A stretch of 64,000 nucleotides of DNA from Prostheceraeus crozeri (lineage: Eukaryota; Platyhelminthes; Polycladida; Euryleptidae), in NCBI GenBank assembly GCA_907163375.1, contig CAJQUW010004789.1, forward strand, positions 1 through 64,000, in the 5' to 3' direction. Made by a program: the position numbers and the translations under genes. Below, one piece after another: positions 1-10,060 of the stretch (the first letter of the stretch is position 1; every line of letters starts with the position of its first letter). The notes under the pieces were generated by a model. That model did not search any database. It saw only the letters and a program-made list of their open reading frames with translations, and had not been told where the DNA came from.

Positions 1-390
1 TAAATCCAGAATATTATCAATAATCAATACTAACGCGTGAAGGATAGTTCAGAAATGTTTACGAGAAGAAAGCTAGAAGAATTACAAGGACGTGTTTTTT
101 CCAACATTGCTTGAAACAATATACCAATGCTTCCATTAACGCACGGATAAGCCACGCAACAATTAATCGCTGTTAATAAAAAAAACAAAATTGTATAATA
201 CAGGGGAACAAAGAATTTACAGCAAAAAAATTATAAAGAGGGGCAAATATATTGCAAAAAGCTCATCAGCGACGGCTCCTGCCGACAAAGTAAAAGATCA
301 GATCAACATCAAATAGTGATTACACATTCTATATTGATTTTGTTTCTTGGGGGGGGGGTCAAGAACGCAAGCACAACACTATCTTTGTAA
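1..390. other. AT-rich spacer with a G10 run
   Basis: I recognise no gene here. A run of ten G at 349-358 stands out in otherwise AT-rich sequence. The stretch may include the end of the virus-like element that starts just to the right, but no terminal repeat could be defined. Confidence 0.4.
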
Positions 391-501
391 TCTTAAATGC
401 TAAATAAAATTTAAACTATAACTTTGTTTCCTCATCTAATTCTACTATGGTTTCTACATTCTTTCTAAAAACACTTCCGTCTAATGAATACATACTTTGT
501 G

Positions 502-960
502 TTAAATAAAATACACTACAGTTGTTATGTCTACCTCTTGTGAAATAATTTCTCTGAACTGACTGATTTCTATCATTAACACAATCATCAAAAATTCACA
601 ATGTTTCATTGTTTTATCTAGTTTACTAGGATCTTGCATATTACCACTATCATCTATTAATTGTATTTTTATATGCTTATTTTTATTGGATTCTACTAAC
701 TGATTATTTTTTGCTGCTTCTTCACACCACGAACTTATTTCTTCTTCATATTCAGATTTTTCGTATTCTTTGAATAATGAAGCAATTGCTGTTTTTTTAA
801 GATTATTTTCAAATCCATATTTTAAAAATAGATAGACGGGTTGTTCTGCTGTTGTTGTATAAATTATAAGATTGTTATAATCCAAAAAATTTGGTGTCGT
901 TAAAATTTTAAATAATAGATACGTTTTACCACAACCTGATCTTCCGCAAATAACTGACAA
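502..960 (-). CDS. Packaging ATPase-like protein (A32/FtsK type) of the virus-like element
   Basis: About 152 residues. The N-terminus carries a textbook Walker A loop (GRSGCGKT, residues 6-13), followed by a segment with IIYTTTAEQPVYLFL, a pattern I associate with genome-packaging ATPases of Polinton-like elements. A hydrophobic stretch ending in LIDDS near residue 102 is a plausible Walker B. Known role of the family: ATP-driven loading of DNA into the capsid. The length is short for the family. It is the most downstream gene of the minus-strand cluster. Fossil copy; activity not implied. Confidence 0.6.
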   Translation of the reverse strand: MSVICGRSGCGKTYLLFKILTTPNFLDYNNLIIYTTTAEQPVYLFLKYGFENNLKKTAIASLFKEYEKSEYEEEISSWCEEAAKNNQLVESNKNKHIKIQLIDDSGNMQDPSKLDKTMKHCEFLMIVLMIEISQFREIISQEVDITTVVYFI

Positions 961-1068
961 AACTTTATTAGATAAATTTGGATGATGATTAAATTTGAGT
1001 TTTTTTTATTTAATTGGGCACTTCACTCATTTTTTAATAAAAAATTTTTATTTTTAAGAAGAGGAAAA

Positions 1069-1470
1069 TTAAACTTCTCTAACCAAGAGATCTATCACAA
1101 TCTCTTCACCTCCAAAATCTATTTCTTGTCCTTTCTCATCAGTGATTCTAATATTGTTCTTATCATGTTGTTTCTTATCTTTAAATGGCATACCTAAATG
1201 TCTCTTAATTTCATTTGATATTGATTCAACTTTGTAAGAACCAGGAAGAAAAGTTAGTATTTTCCATGTTTTACCTTTATCAGTAGAATATCTAAATTGG
1301 TCATTCACATCTTTGATAACGTTTTGAATAGTGTTAAATGTAGAGAAACTAGTCAATGCAATTTGATAATTTTTATTTTGTTCCAAAAGTAGAATGGGTT
1401 CTAAATTACAAGTGTGTGATGAAGTAATTGTTACAATTCTTAACGTCGTACTAAATTTTGATGAACCCAA
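1069..1470 (-). CDS. Capsid-type (jelly-roll-like) short protein of the virus-like element
   Basis: About 133 residues, beta-rich in appearance: alternating hydrophobic strands, the pattern NYQIALTSFSTFNTI near residues 33-47, and a segment GSYKVESISNEIKRHLG. Similar short proteins sit next to the packaging ATPase in Polinton-like elements of cnidarians and molluscs, where a structural (penton or minor capsid) role is assumed. The assignment rests on remembered family pattern plus gene position, not on a catalytic motif. It lies about 110 bp upstream of the ATPase frame on the same strand. It could instead be an unrelated structural protein of the element. Confidence 0.4.
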   Translation of the reverse strand: MGSSKFSTTLRIVTITSSHTCNLEPILLLEQNKNYQIALTSFSTFNTIQNVIKDVNDQFRYSTDKGKTWKILTFLPGSYKVESISNEIKRHLGMPFKDKKQHDKNNIRITDEKGQEIDFGGEEIVIDLLVREV

Positions 1471-1527
1471 AATCTCTGTTAGATTATCGAAACGATTATT
1501 AATTTTTTACATTTTTTAGTCAAAATT

Positions 1528-1845
1528 TTAAATAAATATTTTTTTTATAAAAAAATAAAAACAACAACATATTTCAGCTATACTTTTATAATTCTCTTCA
1601 TTTAGAATCTTCTTTTCTAACAGTCTTTTCAATATAGCATGAATTTCATTGAAACTAGAATTATGACCTTCTTTTATTGCAGATATTAAAATATTTAATC
1701 TATTTAGTAATTCTTGTGGATCATCTGGTAAAAATACAGTTGTTTCTGTTTTAAAACCTTTTCCTACTTTAACTCCGGTTGATAATAAATTTTCTAATTC
1801 TCTATAACGTTTAAGAGTTTTTCCTGCTTTAACTCTATCTAACAT
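1528..1845 (-). CDS. Small conserved-type protein of the virus-like element (function unknown)
   Basis: 105 residues, helical, with a basic N-terminus (LDRVKAGKTLKRYRELE) and a central motif FLPDDPQELLNRL followed by a predicted helix pair. The LPDDP(N/Q)EL motif with a leucine-rich helix recurs, from memory, in small proteins of invertebrate Polinton-like clusters, but I know no function. It sits between the capsid-type frame and the coiled-coil frame, four bases from the latter, as expected for a compact viral-style gene array. The hydrophobic C-terminus rich in F, C and I is probably not part of the conserved domain. Confidence 0.45.
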   Translation of the reverse strand: MLDRVKAGKTLKRYRELENLLSTGVKVGKGFKTETTVFLPDDPQELLNRLNILISAIKEGHNSSFNEIHAILKRLLEKKILNEENYKSIAEICCCFYFFIKKIFI

Positions 1846-1849
1846 AGCT

Positions 1850-2446
1850 TTATATTTTATATTTTATGAGATCTTCTACAGCATAATTTTTTAAATCTGC
1901 TCCTCTTAAAAGATCAACAAAATTTCTATCTAAACTAAAAGGAAATTTATCTGGTGAAAAAATTAAACCTCGAAAAGGTTGTGGAAATATTTCCTTTTGT
2001 CCGAGATAAAATCTAGGTATTGTTTTTCCCTCTATAAATGAAATAGAATGTTCAAATTGCATAGATTTTGGTAATTTCTTATTAATGTTTGATTCTAGCA
2101 ATCCATAGTCATCTAATATAGTTTTGTGAGCTGGATCAGTTATATTAATTTGCTTATCATTATTTGTAAGTTCTTTTTCAAGCTTTTTAAATGGTTCCAT
2201 AGTTTTTTCAAAATGAGTTTTTACTTGCTCGGTTTGCTGCATTTTTTCAAACATATCAGATTGAATACCAGCTTTTATCATTCTATGATGAAGATGATTT
2301 TCTTTCATAATATTTCTTTGTTTCATTAACTCTTCTAATTGTTTAATTCTTTTAAAATGGTCAGCTCTAATTTTATCCATTTTTAAAATATAATATTTGA
2401 ATTTTGTGGTAACATTGGAATACAACAAAAACATTTTGCTGAACAA
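1850..2446 (-). CDS. Coiled-coil structural-type protein of the virus-like element
   Basis: Up to 198 residues; the likely start is the internal methionine of MDKIRADHFKRIKQLEEL (about residue 23), since the residues before it look non-conserved. Residues 23-110 form a charged, K/E/Q/M-rich helix, probably coiled coil. The C-terminal half has FIEGKTIPRFYLGQ and a PFRGLIFSPDKFPF segment. I do not recognise a defined family. Position and strand tie it to the virus-like cluster; a minor virion or scaffolding role would be a guess. It starts just downstream of the membrane-protein gene. Confidence 0.4.
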   Translation of the reverse strand: MFSKMFLLYSNVTTKFKYYILKMDKIRADHFKRIKQLEELMKQRNIMKENHLHHRMIKAGIQSDMFEKMQQTEQVKTHFEKTMEPFKKLEKELTNNDKQINITDPAHKTILDDYGLLESNINKKLPKSMQFEHSISFIEGKTIPRFYLGQKEIFPQPFRGLIFSPDKFPFSLDRNFVDLLRGADLKNYAVEDLIKYKI

Positions 2447-2598
2447 ATTATTTTTTTATTGCCTTGGCGTCTGACATCTTTTCGTTTTAAGTTTTGTTTA
2501 ATAAAGTTTTGCTTAAATTTTCGCTTAAGGTTTTTAGCTCCTCTAAAAAAATTTATCATCACTAGAAATTTTGCCATCCTGTTTATTCTTGTCATCAA
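2383..2598 (-). CDS. Possible small basic peptide in the virus-like element
   Basis: 71 residues, strongly basic in the middle (KRKFKQNFIKQNLKRKDVRR) with a Cys-rich end. It overlaps the neighbouring frames at both ends. Basic DNA-condensing peptides are known in related capsid-bearing elements, so a real core-like peptide is possible, but AT-rich DNA readily yields lysine-rich chance frames. Confidence 0.2.
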   Translation of the reverse strand: MMTRINRMAKFLVMINFFRGAKNLKRKFKQNFIKQNLKRKDVRRQGNKKIICSAKCFCCIPMLPQNSNIIF

Positions 2599-3019
2599 CT
2601 TTGTCTGACTGTAATTGAAATGATATTTGATTTACTTCATTAGCTATTTGATCAAATTTTTCAATCTCATCTAACGTAATAACATTATCATCACATACTC
2701 TTTGAAAGTAGTAATGTAATTTGTCATAGACTTCTTTAATATGTAAATGTTTACTTTTTAATGATTTTCTTTTCTTAGTTATTAAAGATTTATCTAACAT
2801 TGTAACAAGTGAAGTTGTAAAAACACCCGTACCTGTTAAAGCTGTAGCAACTACTGGAATTACTAAAACACCTGAAGATATAACAATTGTTAAAGCACCT
2901 AAACTTATTGTTAAAAATATTCTAATACCTTGTGTTACATTCTCAACTTTAGACAATTTCTTTCTTAATTTATCATAATGCTCTAATCTTAATAATAATC
3001 GTGATTCCTTATCTTTCAT
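2543..3019 (-). CDS. Two-helix membrane protein of the virus-like element
   Basis: 158 residues. Charged helix at residues 1-26, then two adjacent hydrophobic segments (about 31-47 and 51-68, rich in I, L, V, T, G, A), then a Lys-rich linker (KKRKSLKSKHLH) and a helical C-terminus with DNVITLDEIEKFDQIANE. This hairpin-membrane layout recurs in proteins of Polinton-like clusters; a virion-membrane or host-membrane role is inference. It is the most upstream recognisable gene of the minus-strand array and lies about 170 bp from the AT-rich tandem repeat. Confidence 0.45.
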   Translation of the reverse strand: MKDKESRLLLRLEHYDKLRKKLSKVENVTQGIRIFLTISLGALTIVISSGVLVIPVVATALTGTGVFTTSLVTMLDKSLITKKRKSLKSKHLHIKEVYDKLHYYFQRVCDDNVITLDEIEKFDQIANEVNQISFQLQSDKVDDKNKQDGKISSDDKFF

Positions 3020-3184
3020 CTACCTAACTCTATCCTTGTGTTTTTCTTTATTCAATTCAGTTATTTTTAATTGAGATAACGAAGGATATATTTTCGTGGT
3101 TCCTTCCATTTTCGTCGTCGGCCCCGTCGAGGTTTCTTCCACTTTTGTTTCTTCCATTTTTATAGAAATATTTTGAATAAATAT

Positions 3185-3535
3185 TTTGAATACAATCTTC
3201 TGGTATATTGAGACTACGTGATATTTTGCGACAACTTAAATTTTCGACTACGTGAAATTTTCGGCCACGTGATTTTTTTTAGATTACGTGATATTTTGAG
3301 ACAACATAAATTTTCGATTACGTGATATTTTGAGACAACTTAAATTTTCGATTACGTGATATTCTTAGACCACGTGATATTTTTTGGACTACCTAAATTT
3401 CCGATAGTTGGAGACTACCTAAATTTTTGAAATTTTGATTTTTTGAAAATTTGTTACTACCTAAATTTTCGGCCACGTGAAATTTGGAGTCTACCTAATG
3501 TACCTAATCTAAATTTTTGAAATTTATAGAAATTA
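3185..3535. repeat. Degenerate AT-rich tandem repeat with CACGTG/TACGTG cores
   Basis: Roughly 30-45-bp imperfect units alternate two modules: a (T/C)ACGTGATATTTT-like part and a (G)AGACAAC(T)TAAATTTTCG-like part, later replaced by GACTACCTAAATTT. Eight or more ACGTGA/ACGTGAA cores are visible. It directly abuts the upstream end of the virus-like gene cluster and may be the decayed terminal repeat of that element. Confidence 0.6.
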
Positions 3536-3540
3536 TTCCA

Positions 3541-4852
3541 ATTTTGTTCAATTCACCGAAGTCCAATTTTGTGAATAAGCAATATGTAAGTCATTGAGTG
3601 CATATGTGTCATATAACTAAGTTTTCCAATAATTGTAAAATGTAGGCCTATTGTACTTTCTGTAGGGGCTTATGCATTAGTTGACTGTCATCTTATAAAA
3701 GCTTACATGTTTACATTTCCCATAATCAACGATAACATTGATTATGGAAATAGAATGGAGGAATATCTCTGATAGACGACTAACATATTTCATGAAAAGA
3801 ATATTTTGCATGCTGGTTACGGCTGATGAAACATGGAGTAGAAAGTCTTGTTCTTGATATAATAAGTCATATAATTGTGAAGTTGTGGAAGGACCAAATG
3901 ACCTATTACATCCACGGAGTTTTATCCATTGACAAATGACATCAATATATTCGGCGAAAATACCGTTTGTTCTTCGTAGATTCCCACATGACAAATGAAT
4001 AGAATTAGTTAGTATCACATCATAGATTATTTACACCAAAGTATCTAATGCCAACAAAGAAATAGCCGCTAACTATACTTCGCATTAGATATTTTGCAAA
4101 ATTTACGGTACCGGTACCAACGAACAAGTGTTTTTTCGATGTTTGTGTGTAAGAAATACATGTCAATAAAGGAGCATATTTGCAAATCATGTACCGTAGT
4201 ATATTGGCAACAATGTTTAAATCATGTTGGATTTTTCTTGTAGAGGTGCATAATCCGCTATTCATTCTGTCCAATCTTCTCTGTGGTCTTGCTCCATTCC
4301 CTGCTGCAAATTAATCGAATTCTCTGGTACATACTCAAAGGTACGCAATTCATCACTTCATTATGTGCAAGATTCTAAATGCAATATTTGCAGATCCGTC
4401 ATAAGCAAAATGTGCACTTTCGGAGAGTCATCAACTCATTGCATGCTGAGCTTTCTGAAACTTCAGCAGTTCTCACAATGATCAATCGAAGTAAAATGTT
4501 TTCGTCTCTCATATGCTGCATCTATGTTTTGGTGTAAAAACGCATGCACTGTAGTTTTATGGTCTATACTTAATTTTCTACTGATGATGATCGAAATAGA
4601 CAACAATAGATTAAAACTATATAATAATAAAGACATGACAGTTTCATCTTATCACTATAAAAATATTTGGTAAAAATTGAGAATTCCATTCAAAAAATTG
4701 ATATATTAAATATCATGACTTTTTTAAAATTTAGAAAGTCCGAACTGGCTCAAAACACTGCGAACGACGCAAAATATTGAAATGAGCCGTCAGAAATCTA
4801 TTTAATCTAATTCCTGCATTAGATTCAAATTACAAAAACAAATAATAATAAT
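3541..4852. other. Spacer with two unrecognised minus-strand frames
   Basis: Two open frames on the minus strand (3677-4018, 113 codons; 4020-4274, 84 codons) are adjacent but in different phase. Their translations show no family I recognise and could be chance frames or a decayed gene. The rest (4280-4852) is AT-rich with no visible structure. Confidence 0.3.
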
Positions 4853-4866
4853 AAGCAATTTATTCT
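4853..4866. repeat. Target-site duplication, left copy (LINE)
   Basis: AAGCAATTTATTCT, identical over 14 bp to 8198-8211; bases on both sides of the match differ. Confidence 0.85.
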
Positions 4867-4928
4867 ATTTTTTTAGTCACGACCTCACACAATGATGGCC
4901 GGTGTATGCATCTCAGGATCTCGGAGTC

Positions 4929-5789
4929 CTACCAGGACTCAGGGAGATCAAGAGTGCGCCTAAGAATGTAGACACTGCCAAGTAGAGCAGCCTTCAATAA
5001 CTGAGGTACCCGGTGTCGACCGGGGATTTCTTTCAGGTATGTGGCTAACTTGTCTGTGTGGGCTCCTAAGGCTCCAACAACTACTGGCACCACTTTGACA
5101 TGAATCTTCCACAGTTTTTGTGGTTCAATTTTCAAGTCTTGATACTTAGTGATCTTCTCTTGTTCTTTGTTTCTTATGTTCCTGTCCTCTGGTACCGCTA
5201 TGTCAATTATGAATCCCATCTTTTTCTCCTTATTGACAACTACGACATCTGACCTCCTTACTGTGATTCTCTTGTCTGTTCTTATTTCGAAGTCCCATAA
5301 TATCTTCACTGAATCCGTTTCAATAACTGGTTGTGGGACGTGTTTCCATGGTTCTGTCGGTACGTTGATGTCATACTGTAGGCAGATATCCCTATGAATT
5401 TGTTTGGCAACCTCATTGTGACGGTTCAGATATTCGCTTGGTGCCAACTTAGAGCATCCTGTAAGTATGTGAGATACTGTCTCATCTGCTGACATGTACA
5501 TTCTGCATCTAGCATCATTGCTTAGTTTTAGTATGTAAGTGGAATGTGCTTTCGTCTTTATCGCTTGGTCCTTTGCTGCTGTTAGTAACGCCTCAGTTGT
5601 CATCTTCAGATTGACAGATTTCAGCCAACCGTAGCAAGCTTTCCTTGACGTTACTTCTTCCATTTGTCTTGCGTATTGACCATGCATTACTTTATCCTTC
5701 CATCTTTGGTACCGATTTTCTATCACTTTCCTCTTCCATTCTTCGGAGGTTTCTTGCCGTTGCCCGTACAGATCGCCTGATTTAGCCAC
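4929..5789 (-). pseudogene. LINE zinc knuckle and restriction-like endonuclease
   Basis: 286 codons open. Mid-region ARCRMYMSADETVSHILTGCSKL matches the CCHC knuckle of this LINE group, except that its second Cys appears as Tyr. About residues 190-245 follow the endonuclease pattern: FIIDIAVPEDRNI, KEQEKITKYQDL, then VVPVVVGALG. In the family this domain nicks the target to prime reverse transcription. It continues in the same phase as the RT, so only stops separate them. The C-terminus (LLKAALLGSVYILRRTL) matches the usual end of the protein. Confidence 0.8.
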
Positions 5790-5876
5790 CGCCAGCAGTG
5801 GGTCGTCTTCTTTATCATTGATGTATTCTGTTAGGCTCCGGTCTTCTTGTTCTATAACCTCCCTTAGGTCTTTCAG

Positions 5877-6104
5877 TCACCTACCTCCCCGATCCCGCGG
5901 TAGGTAGAGGCGGTCAATGTCAGCCTTTGGATGTAATCCTTTGTACATTGTTAGTATTTTGCGGGTCTTTCGGTTTAATTCATTGAGCGGTTGCACTGTC
6001 CATTTCAGCACACCACCAGTGTACCTAATTACAGGGACAGCATATACATTTATGGCCTCAATTATATTCTTCGCATACAATTTTGATTTCAGTATTTTCT
6101 TCAA
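5877..6104 (-). pseudogene. LINE thumb/linker segment
   Basis: Same phase as the RT frame above it. It has the typical post-RT motif YAVPVIRYTGGVLKW and RKTRKILTMYKGLHPKADIDRLYLPR. It is separated by in-frame stops from the RT part and from the endonuclease part. Confidence 0.7.
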
Positions 6105-6134
6105 TGTCTTCTTGTACTCCTTGACTGCCCTTGT

Positions 6135-7051
6135 CTATGTTACTTTATCAAGGTTCGTATGATGTTGAAGGATTCCGAGATATTCATATCCTTCTTCGGT
6201 AACATCCTTTATATGAACTTCTTCGGCTTGATATCCTTCTGTTTGTATGACTTCTCCTCGATGGATGATTAGTCGCGCACATTTTTCGATTCCGAATCTC
6301 ATATTGATGTCATCGCTGTATGTTTTCACGGTGTTGATTAGGCAGTTGATGTCGCTTTCTGTTTTCCCGTACAGTTCCAAATCGTCCATATATAGTAGAT
6401 GGTTGATCTTTTGTCCCTTTGCTAGCTTATATGATCTATCTATGTCGTGCAGGACCTCATTGAGAGGGTTCATTGCAAGGCAGAACATGAGTGGTGACAG
6501 CGAGTCCCCTTGGAAGATCCCTCTTTTGATCTTTATGTGTCCAATATCTTCATTTCCATGTGTCAAATTTGTCTCCCACTTTTTCATTGATGCTATAATT
6601 ACTTTTTGTATGACTTTGTTAACTTTGTACATGTCAAGGCATTTGATAATCCAAGAATGCGGAATGGAATCGAAAGCCTTGCGATAATCGATCCATGCCA
6701 TTGACAAGTTCTTCTTTCGCTTTCTGCTTCCACAGTGTCGGGAGACATGTTATGGGCCTGAAGTTGTCCGGAGTCGGCGGCTTGTTTTCGGATTTTCTTA
6801 TAAGTACCGTCCTGCCATTTCGGCCATTTCGGCATCATATCTGGATTTCTAAGAAGCTCATCGTAGTACTTCGCAAGCCTGTCATGTAATTTGCTCATCT
6901 TTTTTATCCAGAAAGCTTGTACTTTATCAGGGCCTGCTGCATTCCAATTTGCCATGCTAGCTAGTTTGTATTTTGTGTTTTTCTCAGATATTGTGACGTT
7001 ATCGTTTATCGCAATTTCTCTCAATTTTCGGTAGCCATTCAGCCTGTGCAT
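6135..7051 (-). pseudogene. LINE reverse transcriptase domain (frame-shifted)
   Basis: Spread over two overlapping frames (6599-7051 and 6135-6707). The first has NAAGPDKVQAFWIKK, the early RT fingers motif. The second has AWIDYRKAFDSIPHSWI, then GIFQGDSLSPL, then the catalytic HLLYMDDLELYG (YMDD at about codon 107 of that frame). Known role: target-primed reverse transcription of the element RNA. Between the two frames the motif KPPTPDNFRPITCLPTLW reads in a third register, showing at least one insertion or deletion on each side. The second frame ends in a stop at 6135. Confidence 0.85.
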
Positions 7052-7154
7052 TGTATTGCTTTTCGGTTTCCCATATCCATTTCCAGTACTCCATCATGTC
7101 GTCTTTGTTTTCGACTCGGCTATTGTTTGCTGTTTCTTGGCCTCTTATTTGTCT

Positions 7155-8162
7155 CTATGCTTTCTTTGGGTTTTGGTGAAACAACTTGTTTATTCGCATT
7201 TGTTCATTTCTATCTTCATATCTCTTCAGTCGATGACTTATAGCTATAAGTCGTTGTTTCGCATCTTTATACACTGCTCCAATGCATCTATTGTTCATAT
7301 TGTATTTTCCTATCATGCAGTCTTCCATTATACTCCATAGCTGCCCTAATCTGATTAGTTTCTTTTCTGAGGTTCTTAATTTGATTTTGTGACGCTGCTT
7401 CCAAGGAGGCGGGTGCTTCGCACGTCTCGCATCATCCATGACAATTTCTTCCGTAACTTTTGCTGCAGAGTAAATCAGTGTATTCATCTCTGTTATGCTG
7501 CTTGTTGGAATATGTTCAGTTATATTGTTTATCTTTTCAATCAACCGACTAGTGTTGTTGTTATTAACTCTTATTTTTCTTATGCCAGTTCGGCTTTCCG
7601 CATTCATATAAGTCTCCATATATTGGATTATCTTTTCTTTGAGACATTGCTCTTCTTCAGTAAGCTGCTGAGTTGGTACTGTGTCACTATTTGCTTGTTG
7701 TTCATCAGCAAGTGCATGAGCTACTGTATTGTAATCTGCTGGATCGTACGTGGTCGGGTCTGTTGTTTCGTTATCAGCTGTATTAGTCTGAAGGCTTTTT
7801 GTTCCACTAACTCTGTCGGCAATTGCTTCAATTTCGAGATTTGTCAATAGGCCATTCTTCACGATTGATCGCTTTTGATTAAGCAAGCCTTGTTCACTTA
7901 TTGTCGTTTGCGGATACTTCTGTTTCCATATCTCATACATGCGTTTTCGAAATCCTCTCTCATTCGGTCGGCTCCTACGGTAGCTATCAATAACGCTGTC
8001 ATTATCGGCATGTGTCCACTTTCCTCTATGACGTTGATGTTGTTCATTTGTTCCAGTAGCCCGTCCGCTTGAACACCCTGGTTCCTCAATATTCAACGCA
8101 GGCCTTGATAACCCGGGCGACGCCTGTTCCGGTATGGATATTATATTATTCCTACTCTCCAT
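7155..8162 (-). pseudogene. LINE ORF, N-terminal part (Myb/SANT-like domain and linker)
   Basis: 335 codons open. Residues about 46-115 (GKWTHADNDSVIDSYRRS, then RGFRKRMYEIWKQ) resemble the Myb/SANT-type DNA-binding region seen N-terminal to RT in RLE-encoding LINEs, where it helps choose the target. It is followed by a glutamine- and threonine-rich linker and a helical segment with PPPWKQRHKIKLRTSEKKL, the usual lead-in to the RT. The start at 8162 is chosen because it is the first ATG after the element's 5' end. The frame ends before the RT begins in another phase. Confidence 0.7.
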
Positions 8163-8197
8163 ATGTGTATGGGAGTTGGGCGAGGACGAGATTAAGG

Positions 8198-8211
8198 AAG
8201 CAATTTATTCT
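8198..8211. repeat. Target-site duplication, right copy (LINE)
   Basis: AAGCAATTTATTCT, the partner of 4853-4866, lying immediately upstream of the LINE 5' end. Confidence 0.85.
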
Positions 8212-10060
8212 TATAATTATATTATTTTGCTATTATTATAAATCTTTATTCAATAAAAGATAGCAGTCTATATAGCGCATACAATCGTAAATGAAGAAAT
8301 ACTACGGTAAAGAAGATCAGTAGATATCTAAGACTCAATAAACAAGGCAAATACAAATTGAAACCTTCAGACATGGACTCCAAGATAGGTTTTGGTCACT
8401 TCTCGTAAAATGGTGAACTACGATATCCATCTAATTGAAGCTAATCATTATGTGACGGACACTTGTATGTTTTCAATATCCAAAAATGTGACTCGTGCGA
8501 AATGTTCTTTAGAGCATACAGATTAAAATCAGGAGAATTGACGAAAATAGTTAGTTGATTCTAGTTGAAATGTGGTTGTCAAAAATGAAAAAAAGTTTTT
8601 AATCTGAACATGTGATGTTATTATTAGTCTTCTTTGTATCTTGAATCAAAGAGGACAATATTTCACGCACAACCTGTGTGCATCGAGTGAATGAGAAAGA
8701 GCTTTCTTTCTGTATTCTAGCAATGCAACAGCTTAATCATACATGTACATAAATGACTAACAGAACTTCTTGTTTATTCGAGAGTTTATTTGAGAACTTC
8801 AAAATTATTCGAACAATGGGACTGAGGTTTTACAAATGATATATGAAATAAACTGCAAAAAAGTCGAATAGTCGAATATACTGTGGTAAAATTCATTCAG
8901 ACAATTAAACTGCAAAGACGACGCTGCTTCACGATGCTGTATGAAAGTTGCAGAATTGATACATGAAGTTGTATTTAATCGTTCCAAAGTTTTCTTTTAT
9001 TCTTTTGAAACCACTATTTTATGTTAATGGTGCGATAGGGATTTACAGACAATCACTATGTGACAAATTAAATAGCTGATTAAATGGCTGACATGCAATG
9101 CATGAATGCACATGCATTTTACATACAAAACAGAATCTCAGGAAAATGACATTTTTCATATCTTTCAATTTCATTTTGTACATTAGGCCAACATCGCGTA
9201 ATTTTTCTGAGCATAATACCCTCAAATTGAAATATTGTGAGAATTGTATGGCTAGGTATCTGGCTCAAGAAATAAAACATGTCTGTCTGATTTCAAAAGA
9301 GCGATCTCAAAATTAGTACACTTAAAAGTATTTGGAATGCATGGGCCTGCGCTATTATATCTGTCCTCGAATATTTACCGAACGCACAGCTCAAGTGAGA
9401 AAGTACATGTATATTCTTGATACAGAGAATTTGCCGTTACTAGCCGAAACATAAATTTTACTTATTATGTCAATTAAAAAAAAACATTTGCTTTGTAACA
9501 TAATGAACAAGAGATTAGCCCCTGATGCACACCTGATATTTTGGCTGACAGTCCAGGTGTATATATATATCTAGGAGTCCATGCCTTTAGAATAGTATAT
9601 TAGACCTTCTTCTCTTACAAGCCCTATCTCAGGACAAAGTTGAGACTCGTATCATTTAATGCAGGCCTAATTGTATCGGATATGTTGAAAATAAGATTTA
9701 TCAGGAAATTGCGAAATTGGTAATGCTAACAAATAAATGTGTTTGAAAATGTTTCTCATTTGTTAGACTCATGTTTAACTTCCTCAGCAAGTCGCTGAGA
9801 ACGTCGAGGAACCAGAGGTGAAGAGTCCCATTTAGGCCTACTTTACGCGAATGACCGCAACTGTGGAGAGACGCCTGTGGAAATTCGTCTGCTGTATGAA
9901 ATATGCTGTAATAAATATTGAAGTGAAGTACAGTTGTTCTCGTTGTTCCGCTCTTGTTTCAAGGGTGAAAAGAAAGCAAGGAAGAGGAGGAAGGAGGAGA
10001 AGTAAGAGGTAATATCAAATTAATGATATTCTTTTTGCTATAATACACAAAGGTTACACA
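8212..10060. other. Spacer, no gene seen
   Basis: AT-rich. Short frames around 8805-9316 look like chance. A piece near 9565-9585 (ATCTAGGAGTCCATGC) is shared with 28846-28861, so fragments of dispersed repeats are present. Confidence 0.4.

Larger units (their letters stand above)
391..3540 (-). mobile_element. Polinton-like (capsid-bearing) fossil element, partial
   Basis: Five to six tightly packed reading frames on one strand, almost without gaps, in a block more AT-rich than its surroundings: a packaging-type ATPase, a short jelly-roll-like protein, an acidic/basic small protein, a coiled-coil protein and a two-helix membrane protein. Such clusters occur in Polinton/Maverick and adintovirus-like elements of aquatic invertebrates. 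No DNA polymerase B, integrase or protease is visible, so it is partial, or belongs to a smaller relative, or runs beyond the window. Most frames are long and open, suggesting a fairly young fossil with at most a few breaks. The degenerate tandem repeat at 3185-3535 may be its terminal region. The family call is inference from gene content and order. Confidence 0.55.
4867..8197 (-). mobile_element. LINE with restriction-like endonuclease (R2/R4-like), near full length
   Basis: A 3.33-kb non-LTR retrotransposon on the minus strand. It is bracketed by a perfect 14-bp direct repeat, AAGCAATTTATTCT, at 4853-4866 and 8198-8211, the expected target-site duplication. The 5' end (8197) lies 35 bp before the first ATG (8162), and the 3' end carries a short A run (T7 on the plus strand at 4868-4874). 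Domains run in order: Myb/SANT-like N-terminus, reverse transcriptase, CCHC zinc knuckle, PD-(D/E)XK-type endonuclease. The reading frame changes at least twice between N-terminus and RT and has in-frame stops after the RT, so this copy is dead, yet the intact duplication says the insertion is not very old. The R4/Dong versus NeSL assignment is open. Confidence 0.85.

Noticed and set aside
349-358. Run of ten G as a possible regulatory element
   Set aside because: A single homopolymer without context; could be a sequencing or assembly length artefact.
6247-6687. 146-codon plus-strand frame
   Set aside because: Antisense of the LINE reverse transcriptase.
7389-7850. 153-codon plus-strand frame
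   Set aside because: Antisense of the LINE N-terminal region, with a composition typical of an antisense shadow.
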